A stretch of DNA of 64,000 nt from contig ML679995.1 in NCBI GenBank assembly GCA_007922225.1, positions 1,203,653 through 1,267,652 of the forward strand, given 5' to 3'. The translations under genes were made by a program, and so were the position numbers. A model generated the notes under the pieces. The model saw only the letters and a program-made list of their open reading frames with translations. It was not told the DNA's origin and made no database searches. Shown piece after piece: positions 20,708 through 32,439 of this stretch (positions are counted from its first letter, which is position 1; the number at the start of each line of letters is the position of its first letter). Source of the stretch: Emydura subglobosa. Its lineage: Eukaryota > Chordata > Testudines > Chelidae.

Positions 20708-22222
20708 TACTACTTAGAAAGATTGGACATACACAAGTCCATGGGGCCAGATGCAATGCACCTGAGGGTGCTGAGGGAGTTGGCTGAGGTGATTTCAGAG
20801 CCATTGGCTATTATCTTTGAAAGCTGCTGGCAATTGGGGGAGATCCCTGATGATTGGAAAAAGGCAAATCTAGTGCCCATCTTCAAGAAAGGGAAGAAAG
20901 AGGATCCAGGGAACTACAGACCGGTCAGCCTCACCTCAATCCCTGGAAAAATCATGGAGCAGGTCCTCAAGGAATCCATTTTAAGGCACTTGGAAGAGGG
21001 GAAGGTGATCAGGAACAGTCAACACGGATTCACCAAGGGAAAGTCATGCCTGACCAACCTGATTGCTTTCTATGAAGAGGTGACTGGCTCTGTGGATGTG
21101 GGGAAAATGGTGGACGTGATATACCTTGACTTTAGCAAAGCTTTTGATACTGTCTCTCACAGTATTCTTATCAGCAAGTTAAAGAAGTATGGGTTGGATG
21201 AATGGACTATAAAATGGATAGAGAACTGGCTAGATCATCGGGCTCAATGAGTAATGATCAATGGCTCCATGTCTAGCTGGCAACCGGTAATAAGCGGAAC
21301 ATCTTCATTAATGATCTGGAGGATGGGGTAGATTGCATCCTCAGCAAGTTGGCAGATGACAATAAGCTAGGGGGAGTGGTAGATACCCTGGAAGGTAGGG
21401 ATAGGATCCAGAAGGACCTAAACAAACTGGAGGATTGGGCCAAAAGAAATCTGATGAGGTTCCACAAGGACAAGTGCAGAGTCCTGCACTTAGGACGGAA
21501 GAATCCCATGCACAGCTATAGACTGGGGACCGACAAGCTAGGCAGCAGTTCAGCAGAAAAGGACCTGGGGGTAACAGTGGATAAGAAGCTGGATATGAGT
21601 CAGCAGGGTGCCCTGGTTGCCAAGAAGGCTAATAGCATATTGGGCTGCATTAGTAGGAGCATTGCCAGCAGGTCACGGGAAGTGATCATTCCCCTCTATT
21701 CGGCATTGGTGAGGCTGCATTTGGAATATTGTATCCAGTTTTGGGCCCCCCACTACAAAAAGGATGTGGAGAAGTTGGAGAGTCCAGAGGAGGGCAACAA
21801 AAATGATTAGGGGGCTGGAGCACAAGACTTATGAGGCGATGCTGAGGGAACTAGGCTTGTTTAGTCTGCAGAAGAGAAGAGTGAGGGGGGATTTGATAGC
21901 AGCCTGCAACTACCTGAAAGGAGGTTCCAGGGAGGATGGAGCTAGGCTGTTCTCAGTGGTGGCAGATGACAGAACAAGGAGCAATGGTCTCAAGTTGCAG
22001 GGGGGGAGGTCTAGGTTGGACATTAGGAAAACGTTTTTCACTAGGAGGGTGGTGAAGCACTGGAATGGGTTACCTAGGGAGGTGGTGGAATCTCCATCTT
22101 TAGAGATTTTTAAACTGCGGCTTGACAAAACCCTCGCTGGGATTATTTAGCTGAGGTTAGTCCTGCTTTGAGCAGGGAGTTGGACTAGATGACCTCTGAG
22201 GTCCCTTCTAATTCTATGATTA
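20708..22222 (+). mobile_element. CR1 LINE, 5'-truncated, relatively young
   Basis: This is the longest CR1 copy in the window. The first frame (20,723-21,247) carries the reverse-transcriptase fingers and palm: [35 protein letters not shown] and [18 protein letters not shown] stop at 21,248 is followed by a deletion of about 45 bases that removes the GxPQGSVLGPxLFN block. The frame resumes with FINDLEDGV and LADDNKLGG (the catalytic box, usually FADD). The C-terminal part then runs to about 22,150. The 3' end closes with 'ggacctctgaggtcccttctaattctatgat', typical of the family. It inserted into repeat copy B. Confidence 0.9.
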
Positions 22223-22600
22223 ATCCAATCTCAACAGGAGACTTCTCACCCTTTCCTCTCCCCTTGCAATGCTGAAACATCCATCCACCACACTTTATGG
22301 GCTCTATTAGGGTGAGAGTGAATTTTTTTTTATCAGAACAGGCTAAACACAACTCTGCTGCCATTTGTTCATACTATCGAAGGACAACATTTCATTACCC
22401 CTGCAGTTAACACAAAAGTGACTTGTAACACAATACCAGACACACTGACCATTTCCCATCATGCTCAGCACCTAGTGTGCTTATGCAATATGCTGAGTAC
22501 TTAATTGTACTCGTGCAAATACAAAGCCATGCAAATAACGTGCCCCCCTTTAGCTGCTGAGCAGGGAGAGTGCCACTCAGACACTCAGACCTTGTTTACA

Positions 22601-23890
22601 ATTGCTTCATACAATGCCAGAGAGACACTGATGGGGGAAGGAGTGTGGGACGCGACACCCTTGCAGTCCACTGCATGCCGGGGCTCAGGACTGGAAGTTC
22701 CAAGCAACAGTGTCAGGTTGTTATTGGGTGGTGTTATTGGGATACGTGCCCGGCTATTGCTCTGCAATGCAGTACATTCGCAGTCCTGTGGAAGGCTCAG
22801 CTTTCTGGGCAGGATCCCGTGTTACTGCATGGGGCAGGGACCTGCTTTTTCTACTTACCAGGTCAGAAAGAGAGAGAAATAATTCCCATGGGAATGGTGC
22901 TCAACAGAACCAAATGACCTGAATTCCTGTTTGGCCAGGTCACCGGGATTAATGCTCCTAATTGCACAGAAAGTCCAAGGGATTTCTAATGACTGCACAT
23001 TGGCAGGATTTCAGGTTTATGAGTCATGCAAAAAACCAGCATAGCCCGTAGTCCCAAGATCCCTAGTACCATTCTGAGCATTGTTTTAGCACTGATCGGA
23101 GAGGAGAAGGCCCATGGCTGAGTGGCCCATGCCGTCCCCTGCAGCACTGCAGACCTGGCACTGCCCTGGGGCTCTGGTTTAGATGAGTGAGTGCCCCCTT
23201 CTGAATCAGATCCACCCCACCCCTTGAAGCAATTAGTTGTGTTCAGTAGTTTCCTATCCCACCCCTGCTCAGCGTTCGAGGGGAGAGCCCGGCTTGCTGC
23301 GCTGTGACTGTCTAATCACCTCCCCCAGAAAAGCCCTTCGTTACCTCATCCGAAACCACAAATGCTGTAGAGAAATAGAGGAAGCACGGCCTGTGCAACT
23401 ATCGGAAAGCAACATGCAACACACTGTACATCCTTCCCTGAACTCCCGCACACTGCACAAGAGCTCTCAGGACATCCACCCTCCCTAGCATCATTCACCC
23501 TGCAGAAGGGACATGGCCCCATGGCGCAAGTCACTATCCTACTCCCCAAACCTGCGCTGCGATCAGCCTGGGGCAGACTCTGGCAAAGCAGGAAAGCCTG
23601 GCCAGAGCTGACTGGAAAGTTGGAGAGCAGCTGCCTACCTCCCTTCTCCCCCCAGGAACAGTTGGGGCGGGAGAAAGTTTCAGAAGCAGGGTGACACACA
23701 ACAGCATGTTAACAAGCACAGAGCAGCAGTACACAACCGTTTAGGAAACAAATGAAACTGCAAGGGGGAATATAAGGAGGTGGAATGCAATTAGCTCTGT
23801 TGGATTTTGGTCGGGGAATTAGGATCGACACCCAGCTCCTGTGATATGCTAGAACAGCCACCTGTTCTCGGGCAAGATGCAAAAATCACT
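22601..23890. other. Intergenic, no recognised gene
   Basis: No frame resembles a known protein and no repeat could be named with confidence. Confidence 0.3.
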
Positions 23891-23892
23891 GT

Positions 23893-23975
23893 GTGGAATT
23901 CTCCAGCCTGTGTTACACAGGAGGCCAGCCTAGAAGAGCCCAGTGGTCCCTGCTGGCCTCGGGGTCTTTTAAAAG
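23893..23975 (+). mobile_element. CR1 LINE 3' tail fragment
   Basis: 'gcctgtgttacacaggaggccagcctagaagagcccagtggtccctgctggcctcggggtcttt' matches the plus-strand 3' end of CR1 at 4,930-4,995, with changes typical of an old copy. Confidence 0.65.
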
Positions 23976-24728
23976 TGCACGGACCCTTGGCTCGCCAGTG
24001 GTTAGGACTTGAGTTTGCATCTCTTCCAAGGGGCTGCAGCTCCAGCAGCACAACGACTATGCGGGGCGTTGGTTCGGTGCTGAACCAGAGGGTAGAGCAG
24101 CTCCCGCTGCATCCCCAGCCCCACTGCTCGCAGCACGGTGGCTTTTCTTGGACAGTCTCCAAGCGAACATTGGCCCTGCCTTCACATTCACAGCCCCAAG
24201 TGCTACAGCCCCAGGCGGAGTGGAAACTCCTGGTCAAGAAAGAGAGAGAGAGACGAGGAGCCCAACATGGGCACGTTTCAAATAATCTGAAATCCATTCG
24301 TTCATTGGCTGCTCCAGTCCCCAGGTTCCAGATATTCGGCATTCTCAGGGCCTGACAGACAGTCTCACGCAGGGCCTGACTGGAAGGTAACGCTCCAAGC
24401 ATGCAGGGGAGGCAAGCTGTAGAACCCAGCATGGCAGCCGGGGGTGGGGTTCCCCTGTGCTAGCAGTGAGTGATGACTGTCCATCTCTCGCCTCGGGGTG
24501 GAGACCCCCCTACTGCCTTTGGGGAGGCAGGAATTCAGCTAGGAATCACTCCCACACCAGCACAAACACTCAGCTCCATCAGCAGCAAACAGTCCCAGTC
24601 AAAGGGCCCTTCACTTCCCTGATGGGTCCCGGTTGCTTTCCCTGTGCTCTCTGCAGCAGCTTTTGCCTGCCCCCTCTGTAGCCTCCCCAGCCCAGCACAA
24701 AAGAGCCTGCTCCCAGCCCCCACGCTGG

Positions 24729-25391
24729 TGTGATGGGGTGTACCAACCATGCACTGAGCCCAAAGGGGTTGTGGAGAGCCCATGGATGCACCTGCAGGAG
24801 ACGGCCAGCCGGGAGGGAGGAGATAAAAGAGGGGAGCCGGCACTAGACCTCTGGAGCTAGTGCTGTGAAGGATGGCCAGGCTGGGGCCAGAGCCTAACCA
24901 GAGTCTTCTAAGTGTCCGAGCCTCCTTGGACAGGAAGGCCTGTGCAGGGCCGTTTGGTCCCTCAGATAACTTGGATCCCCTTTGTTCTGGTCCTGGGGAA
25001 GAGACTGGGAGGAAGGCCTGGCTGCAGGCCAGGGAGACAGCAGAGGGGCTGAGTGGACAGCCCTTGTCTGCCTCATGCAGGGCCCTGGGCTGGAGCCAGG
25101 GTCGGAGGCAGGCCTGGTTCTGTGCGGGCCCATGGAGGGCAGGCTGTGAAGACTCCAGAGCCAAGGGCTGGCAGGCCCAAAAGCCTGAAGCCGGTTGAGC
25201 CTCTGGTGTGATGCTGCCGGACCAGTGGTGTATTGGCCTGGGCTTTCCCCTGGATGGGCAGGACTCGAGGTGAGCTGGCCTGGGCAGAGCAGCGCGCGGC
25301 CAGAGCGGCTGTTGGGCGAGCAGCTGGTGAGTCACGTGTTTACAGCCAGCTTCAGCCTCTCAGGCATGGGCCGGGCTGCAGGCTTGTCACA
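24729..25391 (+). mobile_element. LTR (gypsy- or ERV-like), 663 bp
   Basis: The segment starts TGTGATGGGGTG and ends CTTGTCACA, complementary TGTGA...TCACA ends. It has a TATA-like 'gataaaaga' at 24,822-24,830. No matching target-site duplication is seen: the left flank ends GCTGG and the right begins GAGAT. Sequence just right of it may therefore be internal element sequence rather than host flank. The 266-residue minus-strand open frame across it is a composition artefact. Confidence 0.5.
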
Positions 25392-26814
25392 GAGATCGTG
25401 GTGCAGGCGTGGTAAAGTGAGCGGAGTCGGGGCTAGGGGGAAATGGTGTCTGAAGTCCCAGGTGTGAACTCAGGAGGGGATCCCCAGCAGCCAGCACTGT
25501 CCTCCTCCACCGCTGTCTCACCATGGCATCTCCGACCACCTGCCCCAGCACCCGCTGCCCTGGCCCTGCAACCCTGCTCCCCGCCCGGTGAGCAAACTCA
25601 CACCGCAGAGGAGGCTCCTGCCCGCGGAGCTGGGCCCAGCTCCCTGCTCCAGGCATCGTGACCTGCTGCTGAGGGTCGCAGCATGGCTCAGGTTTGGCCC
25701 AGCCGCCCCCCTCTTGATGGGTGAGGAGGCGAGAGGATGGACAGGCCAAATCGGAGTGATTGGTACTGTGACCCTATGCACCTGGCTGCAACGCCACTCC
25801 CTCAAATTTGTCGTGGCTGCTCCCCATCATGACAGAGGAGCAGCCAGACCCAACCCGAGCAGTGCTGCAACCCCGTGCACCGGTCGCAACGTCTGGAGCG
25901 GGGAACTTGGTCCAGCCTCACAGGCCAGGAACTGCCACGGTGCGGTGAGCTCGCTCTCCAACAACCCCCTCCCAGAGCCTACCCTTGGCACTGGGCTGGC
26001 AACCCACCTCACACCTTCCCTTGACATCCCGGCCACCGTGACCCAGCTTTGGGAGACAATGCTTCCTTGAAATCCCCATGCAAAGAAAAGTCAGGGAATC
26101 TGTGACATTTTACCCCCATGACAACCCCGCAGCCCTAGGCGTGGATCAGCGGTGTCTTCGTCCCTTCCAGCGCTGGCCGGTTCATAAGGGCAGAGCAATG
26201 CAGGATCATGGGACGCACACTCAGGCAGTCTCCTCGGCTCGTCTCCAGCACAGAGCTGGTCCTCAGCTGATTCTATCACCGCCACACATGGTCCCTTCTC
26301 CCCAGGCAGTGAGATGTCTGGGGCGTGGGCACAGCCGCAGTTGGGCCTAGTGGGGTGGGCTCAACGCTGAGGCGTCAGAACTGGAACTGGCGTCGGAAGC
26401 CAGGAACCAGGGCCAGGCGAAGGAGCAGGGTCTGTTATAGCAGCTGGCTGGGGATCGACCGAGCCGCACAGGGTTAAGGCGTGCGCCTGGACCAGTCAGG
26501 GACCCGGCAGCCCAGCCAATCTGGCCCTGCGTGGGCGGCACATCCCATGCTGCTCAGCCCGCCAGGCTCACAGCCAGTGATCGCTGCTCTGCCCATGCGA
26601 CCAGGTGATGGTGTGGAGGCAGCACTTGCTCAGGGACCAGCAGACCCAGGATTTGACCCTGCAGGTCCTCACAGGAGAGTTTGCCACAGCGGGGTTTCTT
26701 CCCAGCTCCTGTTTGCTTGTCACCCCACCAATCAGCGCTCCAGGGGCAGTGCCAGCTTTCCCAGCACTGCCGCTGTTCTGGGCAATGGGGCTTCACACTT
26801 CCACAGCATGGATT
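25392..26814. other. Intergenic or repeat-derived, no recognised gene
   Basis: No recognisable coding sequence. The first part may be the internal region following the LTR at 24,729-25,391, but I see no gag or pol motif. Confidence 0.3.
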
Positions 26815-28030
26815 CCTGCAGTCTCAGGTTCTAAGGCCGGAGGGGACCATTGGGATACATCCAGTCTGAGCTCCTGCATGGCCACCAGCCAAGACACGTC
26901 ACCCAGCATCTCCTGCCGCAGGTCCATGTCTGGTGGCTAAATTACAGCACGTGTTAACCAGAGAGAGCCAGCCTTGCTGTAAAGACTTCGCCTGTGGAGA
27001 ATCTACCACGTCCCTAGGTACGTTGTTCCAGTGACTTATTTTTAATGAAAAAAATGGCACTCATCTTTAGTTCAAACATATCTTGCTTCAGCTTCCAGCC
27101 AGTGGGTCTTGCTAGGCCTTTGTCTAGTAGATTAAAGAAAATTTGACCGTCAGCGCCTTTTCCCCAGTAGGTATTTATACACCATGACCAAGCACCTCGT
27201 TACCTTCTCTTGGGGACTCTAAATAGATTGACCTTCCTTGGCCTATCACTGTAAGGCAGGTTTCCAGACCTCAAATCATTCTTGTCGCTCGCTTCTGAAC
27301 CATTGTCAATTGGTCAACATCCATTTGAAGTGTGGCCCCTGGAACTAGACACTGTATTCCAGTAACAGTCTGACTAGTGCCATATAGACAGGTAATGTCA
27401 CCTCCCTACTCCCGCTTGCTAGTCCCTTGTTTGTACATCCAAGCACCACAGTAGCTGTCTTAGCCACAACATCCTACTGGCAGCTCATGTTCAGCTGGTT
27501 TCCACCAGGACCTGTGGCAAACAGACAGCTTCTCCCTAGTGGGTCTCATGCTTCAACCCCTTGTAGTGGGCCAGGGAGCCCCCAGTAATCCTGTCTCCCC
27601 TGGGAGGTACCTTGCTCCAGCTTCCTTCTGCTGGCTGGGGCCAGGGGTTTTCTCCTTCTGTAGCCACAGAGAAGCCCTGTCTCCTGGCCTGCAGGAAGTT
27701 TCTCCTCCAGCTACTACCAGCCTTCTGGCAGCTTCCTCCTCCTGTACTTCTCCTCCTCCCTTTAGGGAAGGCAGGGTTTAAGTACACCTGGACTAGCCCT
27801 TCATTGGGTCCAGGTGTCTCTAATTGCCCTGCAATCATCTCTCCCCGGCTTGCAGGAAAAAGGGTTTTTGGCCTTCTAGAGCTCACACTCTCGCCCTGGT
27901 ATGCTCTTTTGAGGCCCTCTGGCCTGACTTTATCACAGACCCCTAGGTCCATTTCACTCACTGCTTTCCAGGATGCAGGCCCCCACCCTGGACGTGTGGC
28001 CACCATGCTTTGTTCCTAGATACATAACAA
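26815..28030 (-). mobile_element. CR1 LINE (old subfamily), split by an LTR
   Basis: The minus strand reads the CR1 3' region. The 3' tail lies at about 26,820 ('taaggccggaggggaccattgggat') and the C-terminal reverse-transcriptase block lies around 27,400-27,240, where 'ctagttccaggggccacacttcaaatggatgttgacc' is recognisable. The element continues at 27,942-28,030 after a 425-bp LTR. Many small changes break the frame. Confidence 0.75.
27509..27941 (-). mobile_element. Solo LTR, 425 bp, with GACC target-site duplication
   Basis: The LTR (27,513-27,937) runs from TGTGGCAAAC to TTTATCACA, so on the minus strand it is TGTGATAAA...GCCACA. It is flanked by GACC at 27,509-27,512 and again at 27,938-27,941. 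The flanks join into continuous CR1 sequence ('ccaccaggacccctaggtcc'), so both boundaries are exact. The length and 4-bp duplication fit an endogenous retrovirus or gypsy solo LTR; strand is assigned from a weak 'tacttaaac' TATA-like box. Confidence 0.8.
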
Positions 28031-28051
28031 TGTATAGCTCGTTGGCTATTA

Positions 28052-29260
28052 ATGAAGAACATAAGAATGGACATAAAGGGTGAGCCCAATGGTCCATCCA
28101 GACCAGTGTCCTGTCCCTGACGGTGGCCAGTGCCAGGCGCTTCAGAGAAAATGAACAATAATCGAGTGATCCATCCCCTGTTGTCCACCCCAAGCTTCTG
28201 GCAGCCAGAAGCTAGGGACATCCAGAGCATGGGGTTGCATCCATGACCATCTTGGCTAATAGCCATTGATAGGCCTGTCCTCCATGGACTTATCTTCTTC
28301 TTTTTTTGAACCCAGTTATAGTTCTGGCCTTCACAATATCCCCTGGCAACGAATTCCACAAGTTGACTGTGCGTTGTGTGAAGAAATACTTCCTTTTGTT
28401 TATTTTAAAGCTGCTGCCTGTTCATTTCACTGCGTGACCCCTGGTTCTTGTGTCTTGTGAAGGAGTAACTAACTCTTATTCACTTTCTCCACTCCAGTCA
28501 TGAGTTTATAGACCTCTATCGTAGCTCCCACGCACCTTCGCCATCCCTTGTCCAAGCTGAAAAGTCCCCGTCTTCTTAATCTCTCCTCAGATGGAAGCCC
28601 TTCAATAGCCTCAGTCATTTTTGTTGCCTTGCCCAGTATCTTTTCCCGTTCTAATAAATCTTTTCTGAGATGGGGCAACCAGAACCGCACGCCGTATTCA
28701 AGGTGTGGACGCATAGCGTGGCATTGTGATATTTTCTATCCCTTTCCTAGTGAGTCCTAACATTCTGTTGGCTTTTTTGATTCCTGCTGCACACTGAGCG
28801 GATGTTTTCAGAGCACTAGCCACAGTGACTCCAAGAGCTAATTTAGATCTCGTCATTTTCTGTGTCGAGTTGGGATTATGTTTTCCTATGTGCCTTTTTA
28901 AAACTTGGCATCACATTAGCTGTCCTCCAGTCATCGGGTACCGAGGCTGGTTGAGGCAATCGGTTACATATCACACTTAGTAGTTCTGCAATTTCATGTC
29001 TGCGTTCTGTCAGAACTCTTGGGTGGAGACTCTTCAATTTATCAACTTGTTCCGAAAATCCCTTCCACTGCTTTTCTCCACAATCACCTCAGTCTGGGAC
29101 AGTCCTTTAGATCTGTCACCTGAAAAGAAAGGCTCAGGTGTGGGAATCCCCCCCATCTCCTCTGCAGTGAAGCCCAATGCAAAGAATGAATTTAGCTGCT
29201 CTGCAATGACCTTGTCTTCCTTGAGTGCTGCTTTATCACTCCATCGCCCGGTGGCCCCAC
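28052..29260 (-). mobile_element. CR1 LINE, second subfamily
   Basis: The minus strand at 28,714-28,470 reads MRPHLEYGVRFWLPHLRKD, then LGKATKMTEAIEGLPSEERLRRRGLFSL, the C-terminal block of CR1 reverse transcriptase. A further block at 29,250-29,035 reads ALKEDKVIAEQLNSFFALGFTAEE, from the linker between endonuclease and reverse transcriptase. Material between them is deleted. The low-coordinate end ('aacataagaatggacataaagggtgagcccaatggtccatccag') is the 3' end of this reptile CR1 group. It differs from the CR1 copies at 20.7, 31.9 and 39.3 kb. Confidence 0.8.
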
Positions 29261-29294
29261 TGGTTGCTAGGCAGGCTTCCTGCTTCGGATGTGC

Positions 29295-31855
29295 TGTGGT
29301 GGGGTGTGGGGTGCGCCCCACACTAGCCCTGCAAAAGCTACCTTAAGCCAGGTGGGCCCAACCGGCTAATTAGGCTACAAACTGGAGTTTTAGGCTGGAG
29401 GCAGCTAATTAGAGAGAAGCTCACCCATGGCACATGGTAAAAGGCCTTAGGGCAGGAACAGTTGCTATGTGAGAAATCCCGACTTTGAGGAAACCCCCAC
29501 AATCCGTTCCTGCAGAGCCAGGCTCAGGCTGTCACTTCAGAGCTGGGAGATTGCGCATGGGTGGAGTAGGGGGACACAGCAGTCTCTGTGCCTCCTGCCG
29601 CGCCCGCTCTGAGGTCTAGTGTTCTGGCAGTAGATACGTTATCTCTGGAGTCTGGTTTCCATGCTCCTGAAATGCTTTGCCGTGGCACGCTGCCCAGCAC
29701 TTTCCTGTTGCTAGCAACACTTTGCTGACGAGTGTCTGTAGCTAAAACTTCCTCCCAGTCTAAATCAGGCCCCGCTGTGTTGCTAGCCAGGGCGTTTCAG
29801 AGTCACAAGCACGTTAAGGAGCGGTGCTAACACTTCAGCAGAGCACAGCACAGACGCCAGCCTGGTGGGGCAGGGGGAAGGACCCGAATGAGCAGTGCGC
29901 TCTCCCCCCAGCACACAGCGCTCTGTTAACAATGTGATCTGTAGCACCGAGAGTCCCGGGTGAGCTCAGGGCCCCACTGGGCGATGCACAGCATGACATT
30001 CTATTCTGTCCAGGGCCTGCCCTACCCTGGTCACTGAAGTAGCCGAGCGCCTTCTGGGGGGACGGGAAACATCTGCCATGTGGGGTTTGCTCTTCACTCG
30101 TCCTTTCCCCAGGGGAGACGTGTGTGCAGCACGGTGTTTGGGCTTGCTCCGGTTCTGCTCTGTGTATATAGAGCAGGCCAGAGGGAGACGTGTGCTTGGA
30201 GGGTGGTGCTGTTTGTGATGGTCCTTCGTTCCTGTGGGAATTCGCTCCACGTTCTGGGACTGCCCCTCGCCGCACAGACGCGCTTTACCCTTACGGCAGA
30301 CAGCTCCATTGGGCCTGCGCAGCACAGCTGGCGACACGGTCTTCGGCTCAGAGCTAGACATGCTGGGCCCAGGCCATTGAGCAACCTGAAGATAAGGCCT
30401 GAGATGTTGAACTTGATTGGGGGAGCCAGTGTAGTGCGTGCAGGCCGGGCCCCAGGAGCTTCCACCCTGTGAGGGAAGTGGCGTTGTTAGTTCACAAACA
30501 CATTGCAACCTGCTGCCTCTGTGCGTCACCTTGGCCTTGCTACCCACTGGGTGCGGAAGGGTTCGAATGCCACCCCTGGGGCAAAGCCGGAGACATTGGG
30601 GGTTTGGGCACAGCTGTCTGGGGTGCTCTCACTCAGAGATGGCCCATGTCAATGGACGGCCCTACAGAGACCATGGCAATGACTGAACAATGGACATGTA
30701 TGAACAGAGGGGCCCCGCAGGCTGAGCACGTGGCCTCAGCGTGGCTGTGCAGCAAGAGAACCACGGGCAGAGCTGGCACCAGGAAGTGATGAGACCCGGG
30801 TGCGTACCCAGAGACAGAGAAGGGAAACCAAGCTGGTTCCTAAGCAGCATGGCTCACAGGAGTGCTGGCTTTGCTTCCCCGCGCTAACCTAAGGCCCTGC
30901 GGATGCCGTGTCCAGCTGACCCTGCTCCGGGCTGAAAAGGCTGTGGGGGGTCGCTGCAGATACCTGCAGCAGGGTCTGATCCCCAAGGGAGTAAAAGTCT
31001 CTGAACAGGATAATGGGGCTTGCTGGGCAGAGCGCCTGGGGAGACACAGGAGGGCTGGAGCGCCAGGCTCAGGCTGGCAGCATTGAGATCGCGTGGTCAC
31101 CCCCTCAGGGGCCTGGCACACTGACGGGGTCCTCCCGAGGGGCAGCTGAAAGGGCAGAGCCTTGCACAGAGCCTGTAAAACTGACGCAAGGAACGTGACC
31201 AGGACAGCCGAAGGGTAGGAAAGGAACTAACACGCTCCACCCCCCGGGAACTGCAACAGTACAGGACTTGGCCAAGGTCACCCAGGGAGTCTATGGCAGG
31301 GCCTGAAATTGAATGCAGACCTGCTGAGCCCATCTTGCGTGCCTTCCCCACAAGCCCATCATCCTCTCTACACAGCTGAAAAGGAAACTCGCAGCCATTC
31401 AGAATGCGTTAGCCATTCAGAACCTGGCTGTGTCCCTCTTTGTGCAATCACACATGGCAGGCTCCTATGGTAAGTGATGGCAGCACTACTTCCTGACATG
31501 GGCTGCGTTCCTAGCGGGGTTAGACTGGAGCTGGGGGAGTCAGGGGAGTCCAAGAGGTGGGCCTGGGCTCTGAGCAACACCTGGGTTGCCTGTTACCCAG
31601 TGGGAGTGCTTCATTCCCCTGGACGGAGCTCCAGGCTGTGCCAGGGACGGGCTGCTGCTGTGCATCCTGCTATGGCAGCTGTGATCAGCGCAGTCTGAGT
31701 ACAATCACCGGAGGGTGGGAGTAGGGACAGCTCCCGCGAGCCTATGACTGGCATGTGCTGCCCCTCCATCTACACCAGCCTGTCTGGGCATCTCCCCGGG
31801 CAAAACGCCAGTCATGGCTGCCTTGTGAGTTGTTTGGTAGTTTCTGCTCATGCTC
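29295..31855. other. Intergenic; possible LTR start, no recognised gene
   Basis: At 29,295 the text TGTGGTGGGGTGTGGGG resembles the start of the LTR at 24,729, but the right end could not be found. The remainder has no recognised protein or named repeat; overlapping frames on both strands near 30,000-30,550 look like composition effects. Confidence 0.3.
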
Positions 31856-31856
31856 T

Positions 31857-32437
31857 GCTTGCATTAGTAGGAGCATTGCCAGCAGATCGCGGGCAGTGAT
31901 TATTCCCCTCTATTCGGCACTGGTGAGGCCACATTTGGAGTATTGTGTCCAGTTTTGGGTCCCCCACTACAAAAAGGATGTGGAGAAGTTGGAGAGAGTC
32001 CAGTGGAGGGCAACAAAAATGATTAGGGGGCTGGAGCACAAGACTTATGAGGAGAGGCTGAGGGAACTGGGCTTGTTTAGTCTGCAGAAGAGAAGAATGA
32101 GGGGGGATTTGATAGCAGCCTTTAACTACCTGAAAGGGGGTTCCAGGGAGGATGGAGCTAGGCTGTTCTCAGTGGTGGCAGATGACAGAACAAGGAGCAG
32201 TGGTCTCAATTCGCAGTGGGGAAGGTCTAGGTTGGACATTAGGAAAAAGTTTTTCCCTAGGAGGGTGGTGAAGCACTGGAATGGGTTACCTAGGAAGCGG
32301 GGTGGAATCTCCATCCTTAGCGGTTTTTAAGGCCCAGCCTGACAAAGCCCTGGCTGGGATGGTTCGGTTGGGGTTGGTTCTGCTGTGAGCAGGGGTTGGA
32401 CTAGATACCTCTTGAGGTCCCTTCTAACTCCCATCTG
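31857..32437 (+). mobile_element. CR1 LINE 3' end, relatively young
   Basis: Nearly identical in wording to 21,645-22,222 and 39,820-40,190. The frame from 31,857 reads [28 protein letters not shown], then [24 protein letters not shown], and stays open to about 32,310. The 3' untranslated part ends '...ggactagatacctcttgaggtcccttctaactc'. The left end is an abrupt 5' truncation. Confidence 0.9.
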
Positions 32438-32439
32438 CT

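Larger units (their letters stand above)
19528..22600. repeat. 1.3 kb interspersed repeat, copy B, carrying two insertions
   Basis: Homologous to 360-1,691, starting with the same TGCCAGACAG and ending CTTGTTTACA. It is lengthened by a 0.3 kb retroelement tail (19,752-20,059) and a CR1 (about 20,708-22,222). Removing these restores collinearity with copy A. As in copy A, no target-site duplication is evident at the outer ends. Confidence 0.65.

Noticed and set aside
20723..21247. Intact reverse-transcriptase gene
   Set aside because: It is a truncated CR1 with a stop and a deletion of the conserved PQGSVLGP block, so it is not a host gene or an active element.
24535..25335. 266-codon minus-strand open frame
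   Set aside because: It lies across an LTR with TG...CA ends; composition is repetitive and no known protein is recalled.
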